Of a DNA stretch of 64,000 nucleotides, positions 53,661 through 61,090 are shown piece by piece. The stretch lies in contig NZ_CP017267.1 in NCBI RefSeq assembly GCF_001870205.1, positions 112,501 through 176,500 on the forward strand, given 5' to 3'. Origin of the DNA: Vagococcus teuberi (lineage in GTDB: Bacteria > Bacillota > Bacilli > Lactobacillales > Vagococcaceae). Each line of letters begins with the position of its first letter. The first letter of the stretch is position 1. The translations under genes and the position numbers were made by a program. Under the pieces are notes generated by a model. The model saw only the letters and a list, made by a program, of their open reading frames with translations, made no database searches and had not been told where the DNA came from.

Positions 53661-55700
53661 GTGAAACAGTTAAGTGATAGTGTCGCGACACTTAGTGGTG
53701 TTGGCCCAAAGCGTGTGGAGACACTCAAAACATTACACATAGAAACGATTAATGATTTACTGACACATTATCCGTTTCGCTATGACGATATCCAAGAAAA
53801 AAAGTTAGAAGAAATTAGTGATCAAGAAAAAGTAGTCTTAAAAGGTATTGCCATTTCTGATGGGGTAGTCAATTACTATGGGCATAAAAAAAGCCGTTTA
53901 GTTTTTCGAATGATGGTGGAGCAGGCTGTTATAACTGTGACGTTTTTCAATCAACCCTTTTTAAAAAATAAAATTCGTTCGTCAGAGGAAATTGCAGTTT
54001 TTGGTAAATGGGACGCAAAGAGAAAGTCGTTAACAGGCCTAAAAATAATGGCGACACAGCAGCAAGAAGAAGAGTTTACTCCCATCTATAGTGTGAATAA
54101 ACATATCAAACAACAAACACTGGTTCAACTGATTAAACAGGGGTTTGAAGGGTACGGTGAGTTGGTTGAAGAAAACTTACCGGATTATTTATTGGACAAA
54201 TATAAGCTGATGCCTAAACAACAAGCTGTTAGAGCCATGCATTTTCCAGAATCAATTGAAGAAAATCGTTTAGCAAAAAGGCGACTAGCTTTTGAAGAAT
54301 TTTTCTTATTCCAATTAAAGATGATTCAACTAAAAGAAGAAGAAACAGCCAAAGAACATGGTAATCCTATTTTATATGATGTGGATGAATTGAAACAGTT
54401 TATTAAGACGTTACCGTTTGAATTAACGAATGCTCAAAAACGAGTTGTCAACGAAATTTGTGCTGACATGAGAAGTCCCTATCACATGCATCGCTTACTG
54501 CAAGGAGATGTAGGGAGTGGAAAAACAATGGTAGCAGCACTTGCTTTGTTTGCCGCTTACACGGCATCCTATCAAGGAGCATTAATGGTGCCAACAGAAA
54601 TTTTAGCAGAACAACATATGGAAAGTCTAAGTGAATTGTTTGAAAATACACCAGTTAGAGTAGCGTTATTAACTGGTTCGACAAAAGCGAAAGCACGTCG
54701 TCAAATATTAGCTGAACTAGCAGAAGGTGAAATTGATATTTTAGTTGGGACACATGCCTTAATCCAAGAAGAAGTACAATTTTCTAATTTGGGTATTGTC
54801 ATCACAGATGAGCAACATCGTTTTGGTGTGAATCAGCGAAAAATATTACGAGAAAAAGGCAATCATCCAGATGTGTTGTTTATGACAGCGACACCAATTC
54901 CTAGAACGTTGGCCATCACAACTTATGGCGAAATGGATGTTTCGATTATTGATGAGTTACCAGCCGGACGAAAACCCATCGAAACACGTTGGGCATTGCC
55001 AAAACAATTGGATAGTATTTTAGAAACTATGCGTGAGTTAGTAAGACAAGGGCAACAAGCGTATGTGATTTGTCCGTTGATTGAAGAGTCAGAGATGTTA
55101 GATGTGAAAAATGCAACGGAAATTTACGAGCACTTATCTACCTTTTTCTCTCCGACGTATCATGTTGATTTATTACATGGCAAGATGAAGGCTGATGAAA
55201 AAGACGCCATCATGCAAAAGTTCAAAGACAACGACACACAAGTATTGGTTTCAACAACTGTTATTGAGGTTGGAGTAAATGTCCCGAATGCTACCATGAT
55301 GGTTATTATTGATGCAGACCGTTTTGGTTTAGCCCAGCTTCATCAGTTACGTGGACGTGTTGGACGTGGGAAAAAAGTGTCTTATTGTGTGTTGATAGCT
55401 AATCCAAAGAGTGAGCAAGGTAAAGAGCGAATGAAAATCATGACTGAAACGACAGATGGTTTTGTATTGAGTCAAAAAGATTTGGAAATGCGAGGTCCTG
55501 GAGACTTTTTCGGCGCCAAACAATCTGGTTTGCCTGAATTTAAAGTTGGGGATATGGTAGCTGATTTTATTATGTTAGAAACAGCAAGAGAAGAAGCCAT
55601 CAGTCTTTGGAAAACGCCTGATTGGGTACAGGATAAATCGTTTGCACCATTAGCTAAGAGTATCAAGAGCACAACATATCAATTAAATCATTTAGATTAA
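53661..55700 (+). CDS. recG: ATP-dependent DNA helicase RecG
   Basis: 679 residues. An N-terminal OB-fold wedge domain (about 60-160) is followed by a helicase core with Walker A LLQGDVGSGKTMVA, ITDEQHRFGV (DEQH box), MTATPIPRTLA, QLRGRVGRG and the RecG-specific TRG-like end (MRGPGDFFGAKQSGLPEF). It remodels stalled forks and Holliday junctions. It is started by GTG at 53661 after AAGGAGG. Confidence 0.95.
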   Translation: MKQLSDSVATLSGVGPKRVETLKTLHIETINDLLTHYPFRYDDIQEKKLEEISDQEKVVLKGIAISDGVVNYYGHKKSRLVFRMMVEQAVITVTFFNQPFLKNKIRSSEEIAVFGKWDAKRKSLTGLKIMATQQQEEEFTPIYSVNKHIKQQTLVQLIKQGFEGYGELVEENLPDYLLDKYKLMPKQQAVRAMHFPESIEENRLAKRRLAFEEFFLFQLKMIQLKEEETAKEHGNPILYDVDELKQFIKTLPFELTNAQKRVVNEICADMRSPYHMHRLLQGDVGSGKTMVAALALFAAYTASYQGALMVPTEILAEQHMESLSELFENTPVRVALLTGSTKAKARRQILAELAEGEIDILVGTHALIQEEVQFSNLGIVITDEQHRFGVNQRKILREKGNHPDVLFMTATPIPRTLAITTYGEMDVSIIDELPAGRKPIETRWALPKQLDSILETMRELVRQGQQAYVICPLIEESEMLDVKNATEIYEHLSTFFSPTYHVDLLHGKMKADEKDAIMQKFKDNDTQVLVSTTVIEVGVNVPNATMMVIIDADRFGLAQLHQLRGRVGRGKKVSYCVLIANPKSEQGKERMKIMTETTDGFVLSQKDLEMRGPGDFFGAKQSGLPEFKVGDMVADFIMLETAREEAISLWKTPDWVQDKSFAPLAKSIKSTTYQLNHLD

Positions 55701-55745
55701 CATGCTATAATAAACCTAAATTGTAAAAAAGTGAGGAATCTTATC

Positions 55746-56750
55746 ATGAAAATAGCCGTAGATGCTATGGGCGGAGACAACGCACCAAAAGCCATTGTTG
55801 AAGGTGTGATGTTAGCCAAAAAAGATTTTCCAGATATTGAATTTTTATTATTTGGAAAAGAATCAGCGATTAAAGAATATGTGACAGACGATAAAAATAT
55901 TACGATTATTCACACAGATGAAAAAATTGAAAGCGATGATGAGCCAGTTAAAGCGATTCGACGAAAAAAACAATCCTCAATGGTCTTAGCTGCCCAAGCT
56001 GTTAAAGAAAAACAAGCAGACGCGTTGTTTTCTGCAGGTAATACGGGGGCTCTTTTAGCAGCTGGGCTGTTTGTTGTTGGACGTATCAAACAAGTTGAAC
56101 GTCCAGGACTGATGACAACGATGCCAGTTTTTACAGGTGGAAAAGGGGCTGGATTTGATTTTATTGATATGGGAGCAAACGCTGATAATAAACCGGAACA
56201 TTTATTAACATATGGTATCTTAGCTTCTTATTATGCTAGTCAAGTTCGTGGCGTGAAAAATCCTCGTGTCGGTCTTTTAAACAATGGGACGGAAGATACT
56301 AAAGGAAGCGAGCTAACGAAAAAAGCATTTGAATTATTAAAAGAAGAACCAAGTTTAAATTTTGTTGGAAATGTTGAAGCAAGAGATTTATTTAATGGTG
56401 TCGCAGATGTGGTTGTGACAGATGGGTTTACTGGAAATGCCGTGTTAAAATCCATTGAAGGAACAGCTCAAGCCATTATGAGTAATTTAAAATCATCAAT
56501 TTTAGATAGTGGATTAAAAGGCAAAATGGGTGCATTGCTATTAAAAGATAGCTTAAAAGAATTAAAACAAAAAATGGACTACTCAAATCATGGCGGAGCT
56601 GTCTTGTTTGGTGTCAAAGCACCTGTTGTTAAAACACATGGCTCAACAGGGCCAGATGCGGTGAGACACACAATTAGACAAATCCATACGATGCTTGAAA
56701 AAGATGTAGTAAATAATTTAGTTGCTTATTTTGATGAGCATCAAGCATAG
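55746..56750 (+). CDS. plsX: Phosphate acyltransferase PlsX
   Basis: 334 residues from the ATG at 55746; the in-frame start at 55731 precedes the GTGAGGA ribosome binding site. [20 protein letters not shown] is the PlsX opening, with [12 protein letters not shown] and [14 protein letters not shown] later. It turns acyl-ACP into acyl-phosphate at the membrane, the first step of phosphatidic acid synthesis with PlsY. It is paired with acpP. Confidence 0.95.
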   Translation: MKIAVDAMGGDNAPKAIVEGVMLAKKDFPDIEFLLFGKESAIKEYVTDDKNITIIHTDEKIESDDEPVKAIRRKKQSSMVLAAQAVKEKQADALFSAGNTGALLAAGLFVVGRIKQVERPGLMTTMPVFTGGKGAGFDFIDMGANADNKPEHLLTYGILASYYASQVRGVKNPRVGLLNNGTEDTKGSELTKKAFELLKEEPSLNFVGNVEARDLFNGVADVVVTDGFTGNAVLKSIEGTAQAIMSNLKSSILDSGLKGKMGALLLKDSLKELKQKMDYSNHGGAVLFGVKAPVVKTHGSTGPDAVRHTIRQIHTMLEKDVVNNLVAYFDEHQA

Positions 56751-56816
56751 ACAAAAAAAGCATTTACAAGTAAAATACTAAGTAGAGTGAGTGGCTTAAT
56801 AAAAGGAGGAACTTAC

Positions 56817-57056
56817 ATGTCTAGAGATGAAGTATTTGGTAAAATCCAATCAATTATCGTTGAACACTTTGAAGTAGATGAAGATAAAGTGAATGAAACA
56901 ACAAATATCAAAGAAGATTTAGATGCAGATTCAATTAGCATTATGGAATTTGTTTTAGAATTAGAAGATGTCTTTGATGCAGAAATTTCTGATGAAGATG
57001 CAGAAAAAATTGAAACAGTTGGCGCAGCAGTTGATTATATCGTTGCAAACCAATAA
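56817..57056 (+). CDS. acpP: Acyl carrier protein
   Basis: 79 residues from the ATG at 56817 after AAAGGAGG. Ser39 in DADSISIMEF (the DSL-type motif, here DSI) is the attachment site for the 4'-phosphopantetheine arm added by AcpS. It is a small acidic helical protein with FEVDEDKVNE near the N-terminus. Close homologues usually read DSLD; the SIS variant is found in one class of Gram-positive AcpP. rnc and smc, the usual downstream genes, are absent; an IS-derived repeat begins five bases after the stop. Confidence 0.93.
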   Translation: MSRDEVFGKIQSIIVEHFEVDEDKVNETTNIKEDLDADSISIMEFVLELEDVFDAEISDEDAEKIETVGAAVDYIVANQ

Positions 57057-57061
57057 TAGGG

Positions 57062-57145
57062 GCTCTTTGTCAACTAGTGTTGGTAAGAGTTCAAACGTTA
57101 GAATTTAGGATCTAGAAAGCTTTATAGTTTTCTAGATCTTTTTTT
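57062..57145 (+). repeat. Dispersed ISL3-like end carrying a terminator (copy 2)
   Basis: GGCTCTTTGTCAACTAGTGT at the start and a GATCTAGAAA/TTTCTAGATC hairpin at the end. It matches copy 1 (20177-20258) almost base for base except in the hairpin loop, where the sequences differ. It lies immediately after acpP. Confidence 0.75.
57109..57145 (+). terminator. Rho-independent terminator after acpP
   Basis: GATCTAGAAA and TTTCTAGATC form a 10-bp perfect stem with a 10-nt loop and T7 tail, inside the dispersed repeat. Confidence 0.88.
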
Positions 57146-57158
57146 ATATGTTTTGAAA

Positions 57159-57367
57159 ACCACCTGCTATGCGGGTGGTTCTAGAGAGCTTTTAGCATGG
57201 TATTCAAAAATCCTCCTAAAATGATAAGATAGATTAGGTTTTCCGCCCACAACTTATCAATCATATAGTAGGTGACTTATGAAAAAGGGTAATCAAAGTT
57301 TATTACTCACAACATGGAAATGTCAGTATCATATCGTTCTCGCACCTAAATACAGATGACAAATTAC
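57159..57367 (+). mobile_element. IS200/IS605-type left end and truncated tnpA
   Basis: A subterminal hairpin (ACCACC...GGTGGT, 57159-57179), as recognised by Y1 transposases, is followed after about 100 bp by the first 26 codons of tnpA. The remainder is gone: similarity ends at about 57367, where the IS30 copy begins. Confidence 0.75.
57279..57367 (+). pseudogene. IS200-family transposase TnpA, 5' fragment
   Basis: MKKGNQSLLLTTWKCQYHIV followed by LAPKYR, then TGA at 57357-57359, and QI in the same frame. Intact homologues read KYRRQI, so the stop looks like a CGA-to-TGA change. The rest of the roughly 130-150-residue Y1 transposase, including its catalytic HUH and Tyr, has been lost at the join with IS30. 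Confidence 0.8.
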
Positions 57368-58294
57368 ATAACTCAAAAATACTTCCAATGGCGTTTTATA
57401 GTTTAATGATTTGTTAGGAATATTATTTCTTTTAGATGCGATAGATTGGATAAAAGATTCTTCAACTTTGTTGCAATCCATTTGTTTAGGTAAGCCATCT
57501 TTACGTAATAAACTACTAGAGTGTTCATTTAAAACTCGTTGTGAGGGTGTTCCTGGATCGGCAAAATAACTATCAATATCATTTAGATTGCTGATTGATT
57601 TCCAATTAGAAAATTCTTTACCACAATCAAATGTGATTGATTTAAATAGATAGCATGGAAACTTTTTAAACCAATTATTTAAACTATTTTCGATATCTAT
57701 TGCTCGTCTGCCTATTGGTTTTAACGTAATATTCACTTTCGATAGTCTTTCAACGAGTGTGATAACAGCAATTTTATGATCTTTTCCAACAATTGTGTCA
57801 CCTTCAAGGTGACACAATTCATTATTAAAGAGTTGATAATCCTTATGACGTTGATGGATGGTTCTTTTAAAGGCTTGTTTGTCTCTTTTTTCTTTATAAC
57901 CATTTGCTTTCCTTTTACCTTTCATAGGTAATACAGTCAAATCAAACAGTCCTTGCTTAAATAATCTATAAAGAGCACTGAGAGAACATGAAATAGTAAA
58001 CTTAGCATGACCAATAATGATATCTATAGTCCATCCTTGAACAACCTTCTTTTTAATGTATTCTGTTTCATTATCAGATAAAGAAATAGGACATCTGCCG
58101 CAATTCTTTTTATTATTTTTGTATCTTTTATAGTAATTTAGTGCAGCTAGCCCCTCGTCAAAAGCTTTGTAAACAGTATAAATAGTCTGTTTTGCTCGTT
58201 TCAATTGTTTCGCAATGTATGTTCCTTTTTTATTTTGATAGTAATAAGATTCTATCAAAACTAGCTCGTCTGTAGTCAGATGTATATAGGTCAT
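57329..58294 (-). CDS. IS30-family transposase, C-terminus altered
   Basis: 321 residues: an N-terminal helix-turn-helix (LTTDELVLIESYY, GTYIAKQLKRAKQTIYTVYK), a CGRCP segment and an rve-type integrase core with LEGDTIVG, TFDCGKEF and KVEESFIQSIASKRNN as the DDE residues. The related pseudogene copy at 59972-60646 ends SYVDNGILPRLI-stop, whereas this one ends SYVICHLYLGARTI-stop. The last 11 residues are read from the complementary strand of the IS200 fragment, so the element has lost its right end and is probably immobile, although all catalytic residues remain. Confidence 0.9.
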   Translation of the reverse strand: MTYIHLTTDELVLIESYYYQNKKGTYIAKQLKRAKQTIYTVYKAFDEGLAALNYYKRYKNNKKNCGRCPISLSDNETEYIKKKVVQGWTIDIIIGHAKFTISCSLSALYRLFKQGLFDLTVLPMKGKRKANGYKEKRDKQAFKRTIHQRHKDYQLFNNELCHLEGDTIVGKDHKIAVITLVERLSKVNITLKPIGRRAIDIENSLNNWFKKFPCYLFKSITFDCGKEFSNWKSISNLNDIDSYFADPGTPSQRVLNEHSSSLLRKDGLPKQMDCNKVEESFIQSIASKRNNIPNKSLNYKTPLEVFLSYVICHLYLGARTI

Positions 58295-58392
58295 TTGTAA
58301 TCACTCTCCTTGTTTTCTTTGGTTGGAAAGACAATTTGAGTGTATCACAAATGATTTTTTTAGTTGTTTAGCTTAATTTTACAATCGGCGTT
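57366..58392 (-). mobile_element. IS30-family element, right end missing
   Basis: The left outer end is defined by similarity to the fragment at 20335-20443, which also stops at GGCGTT. On the other side the sequence switches into IS200 tnpA at about 57366, nine codons before the natural transposase stop, so no terminal repeat is left there. Confidence 0.75.
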
Positions 58393-58478
58393 CCTATAAA
58401 CTTTCAAATATTCATCTACTTTTTGTCATGACTTAGAGTTACAGTTGTTACATAAATTATTTATTAGGAGGAAGAAAT

Positions 58479-58763
58479 ATGATAAATGAGTTAGAACATC
58501 TATTTGTAACTAAAGATAATTATGATTTGTTCTTAAAAAATGTAGAAGAGAAACTAAGTGATGAAAGTAAGTTATCTTACGTTTTAGAAGAATTAAAAGA
58601 AAAGATAGTAGATGGCATTCGTGATTTAAATATCAAAGAAAATGATTCATTGAATATACTGACAATTGTGTTAACTAGTGTTTTTTTTGCTCCACAAGGT
58701 GTTTTTATATGCGATGTACATTTAGTAAAAGATAAAGAAGGAAAAGTTTTAGTTAAATATTAA
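58479..58763 (+). CDS. Small hypothetical protein
   Basis: 94 residues with a strong AGGAGG ribosome binding site. Mostly helical and charged in the first 60 residues (ELKEKIVDGIRDLNIKENDS), then a hydrophobic strand (ILTIVLTSVFFAPQGVFI) and a short basic end. No family recognised. It is the first of three small genes between IS30 copies. Confidence 0.65.
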   Translation: MINELEHLFVTKDNYDLFLKNVEEKLSDESKLSYVLEELKEKIVDGIRDLNIKENDSLNILTIVLTSVFFAPQGVFICDVHLVKDKEGKVLVKY

Positions 58764-58843
58764 TTGAGAAAGTCTAGTAAATTTGTCTAGGCTTTTTTAT
58801 TATTTGTTATAATAGAAAAAAGACAGAATAAGGAGAGTAAATA

Positions 58844-59131
58844 ATGAATTCAATGGATAAAATAAATGCATTTAGAAATGAAAGAGGTTGGCATCATAAT
58901 AGTAAAGAAAAGGACCTCGCAATTTCTATATCTTTAGAAGCAAGTGAGTTACTAGAATTGTTTCAATGGTTAGATAATGAAGAAGCACTAAAGCAGACAG
59001 AAAGGTTAGAAGAAGAACTAGCTGATGTATTGATTTACTCATACACCTTAGCTGATAAATTAGGGTTTGATATAGATGATATTATTGAAAAGAAATTAGT
59101 TAAGAATGCGATAAAATATCCGGTTAAATAA
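58844..59131 (+). CDS. MazG-like nucleotide pyrophosphohydrolase
   Basis: 95 residues of the all-alpha NTP pyrophosphatase fold. ISISLEASELLELFQWL contains the ExxE metal motif and LEEELADVLIYSYTLAD the ExxD half, as in MazG-like and RS21-C6/dCTPase-type enzymes. They hydrolyse (d)NTPs to monophosphates, often as house-cleaning enzymes. It has an AAGGAGAG ribosome binding site and lies in the islet between IS30 copies. Confidence 0.87.
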   Translation: MNSMDKINAFRNERGWHHNSKEKDLAISISLEASELLELFQWLDNEEALKQTERLEEELADVLIYSYTLADKLGFDIDDIIEKKLVKNAIKYPVK

Positions 59132-59205
59132 AAAGATATAAGTAGTTGATTTGTTAGTAGTGGGTTATAATGAAGGAGTAGAATAAAGCTGTAGGAGGAA
59201 ATAGT

Positions 59206-59742
59206 ATGTTTGAACAAAAAAAAGTGTATAAGAGTATGGAAAACAGACAATTCACCCCACAAAGTTTGCTTGGTGAGCTGGAAGATTTAAAACAATTCCA
59301 GTTTAATAATGTATCATATACAGGTATTAGTTTAAATATTGAGATGCTAATCACACAGTATTTACGTGATGATAAATTTCATTTAATAGAAGCAAAAGGT
59401 GGATTAGCTAAAAAAAGTTATGACTTGTGGTATCAAGACCTATGTTTAGCCATTGAAATCTTTAATCATTTTGCGATTTATACAAAGGAAAACTTTTCAA
59501 TTTATTTAAAAGAATCGCGTAAGTTTGAAGAAGAAACAGGGTTTGGTAATACCTCAAAAGAATATAAAGAGTACTTTGAACAAGGAAATTCTATGTATTT
59601 TCATGATATGTTACATATTGTGTTTGATCTTTCAAGGAAAATTGATTTGAGTATTGCAGATTTTGAAGAGGCCTTACTTGCTGATGGAGAAAGTATTGGG
59701 AATTATAAACTACCAGAAAAAGTTGTTTTTGAGGGAAAATAG
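59206..59742 (+). CDS. Hypothetical protein, unrecognised
   Basis: 178 residues with an AGGAGG ribosome binding site and a strong terminator after it. It is acidic and helical, rich in aromatics (YDLWYQDLCLAIEIFNHFAI, MYFHDMLHIVFDLSRK), with no membrane segment or known motif. Well-kept expression signals suggest a working gene. It lies 74 bp after the MazG-like gene. Confidence 0.7.
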   Translation: MFEQKKVYKSMENRQFTPQSLLGELEDLKQFQFNNVSYTGISLNIEMLITQYLRDDKFHLIEAKGGLAKKSYDLWYQDLCLAIEIFNHFAIYTKENFSIYLKESRKFEEETGFGNTSKEYKEYFEQGNSMYFHDMLHIVFDLSRKIDLSIADFEEALLADGESIGNYKLPEKVVFEGK

Positions 59743-59784
59743 ACTTTTGAAATAATCAAGTATTTAAATAATGCTATATTTGAA

Positions 59785-59846
59785 GAGGGTATTGGTGTAA
59801 ATTGCTACATGATTATAGTAGCTAATGTACCAATACGCTCTTTTTT
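59785..59846 (+). terminator. Rho-independent terminator
   Basis: GAGGGTATTGGT pairs with ACCAATACGCTC (one mismatch) and encloses a further partly paired stem; T6 follows. Confidence 0.8.
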
Positions 59847-60056
59847 AGTAAAATGTGAAGTTATTTATTGCTATTATTCTCAGGAAGAACATCAATAAGT
59901 CAATGCATTATAAAAAATAAGAAAAAATATGCGTTATTTATGAAAAAATACCTATTTCTTTATTGACTGCCTTGCGAAACAATTGAAACGAGCAAAAGAG
60001 AATATCTATACTGTTTACAAAGCTTTTGAAGAGGGTCTATTAACTCTTTAATAATG

Positions 60057-60190
60057 AAGAGGCTGATCCAAAAGTAACTTTTTAAATAAAAATCACTCAA
60101 CTATAAAAATAGAAAACCCATGAAATCAACGTTGTAATTAACGGATTTCATGGGATTTTTTCTATTCTGATACTTTTGAGTCAACCTTTT
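60057..60190. mobile_element. IS1182-derived miniature element (MITE-like)
   Basis: About 134 bp bounded by GAGGCTGATCCAAAAGTA and, inverted, TACTTTTGAGTCAACCTT (14 of 18 positions complementary), resembling the ends of the intact IS1182 at 12215-14021. There is no coding capacity; the inside holds a hairpin terminator. It sits inside the IS30 pseudogene. Confidence 0.65.
60117..60161 (+). terminator. Hairpin terminator inside the miniature element
   Basis: CCCATGAAATC and GATTTCATGGG form an 11-bp perfect stem with a 16-nt loop, followed by a T-rich tail. It has the same position relative to the left end as the hairpin in IS1182, but a different sequence. Confidence 0.75.
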
Positions 60191-60646
60191 GTTTTGAAAG
60201 CCCATAAAACTGTTGTTATTACATTTTTTGAAAGACTATCAAAAGTTATTATTACGTTAAAACCAATAGGTAGGCGGGCAAAAGATATCGAAAAGAGTTT
60301 AAATAATTGGTTTAAAAAGTTTTCATGCCATCTATTTAAAACAATCACATTCGATTGTGGTAAAGAGTTTTCTAATTGGAAATCAATCAGCAATCGAAAT
60401 GATATTGATAGTTATTTTGTTAATCCAGGAACAACATAAAAACAAGGTTTAAATGAACGTTATGATGAGTTATTACGTAAAGATGGCTTACCTAAACAAA
60501 TGGATTTCAGCAAAGTTGAAGAATCTTTCATCCAATCTATCGCATCTAAAAGAAATAATATTCCTAGAAAATTATTAAACTATAAAACATCATCGGAAGT
60601 ATTTTTGAGTTATGTAGACAATGGTATATTACCTAGATTAATTTGA

Positions 60647-61090
60647 CAAATGGAAATGTAAAAGAATAAAGGCAGATGAATTTTTTATCTATGTCAAAAA
60701 ATATACAGCTTAACTTTTTTGGGTACGCTACTTACCTCTATTTTTTTACAATAAACGAAGTCCGTAAAACCTATATAATTTATAATAAATTTTTGTATAT
60801 TTATCAGACGTAAAATAACTAAAAAAAGTACATTTTTTGAAATCAGGTCTTTATTCTTTACTTTTTAAAACTTAAAATGTATTATTTATATAAAATAAAT
60901 GGCATATATATATATAGTGATAGTATAACATCTATAAGGTTATTTATTGTTGAAAAAGCGTATATTGTGTTTTATATTGTGTTGTTTAAGTTATAAAAAA
61001 GCAAATATAAATAAAAAAATGATTCTTTTTTGTATTGATATTAAACTAATCAGCACAGTGAAAAAATATATAAATAGGGAGTGTTAATTT
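60647..61090 (+). other. AT-rich region upstream of the surface-protein gene
   Basis: 444 bp without a credible ORF and very AT-rich, including a (TA)n run near 60903-60916. It contains the predicted promoter at 60950-60978 and a leader of about 105 nt. Confidence 0.55.
60950..60978 (+). promoter_or_regulatory. Predicted sigma-A promoter of the surface-protein gene
   Basis: TTGAAA, a 17-nt spacer and TATATT. In such AT-rich DNA chance matches are common, so this is only the best candidate. Confidence 0.45.

Larger units (their letters stand above)
59972..60646 (+). pseudogene. IS30-family transposase, disrupted and internally deleted
   Basis: On the plus strand, 59972-60056 encodes LAKQLKRAKENIYTVYKAF, matching residues 27-45 of the intact IS30 transposase. 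The frame then breaks into a miniature IS1182-like element. From 60190 it resumes at the residue equivalent to His173 (AHKTVVITFFERLSKV), passes an in-frame TAA at 60437-60439 and runs to the natural end SYVDNGILPRLI at 60646. About 120 residues of the middle are missing. Clearly non-functional. Confidence 0.88.

Noticed and set aside
60176-60439. 87-residue ORF as a separate gene
   Set aside because: It is an internal piece of the disrupted IS30 transposase, starting in the edge of the miniature element and ending at a nonsense codon.
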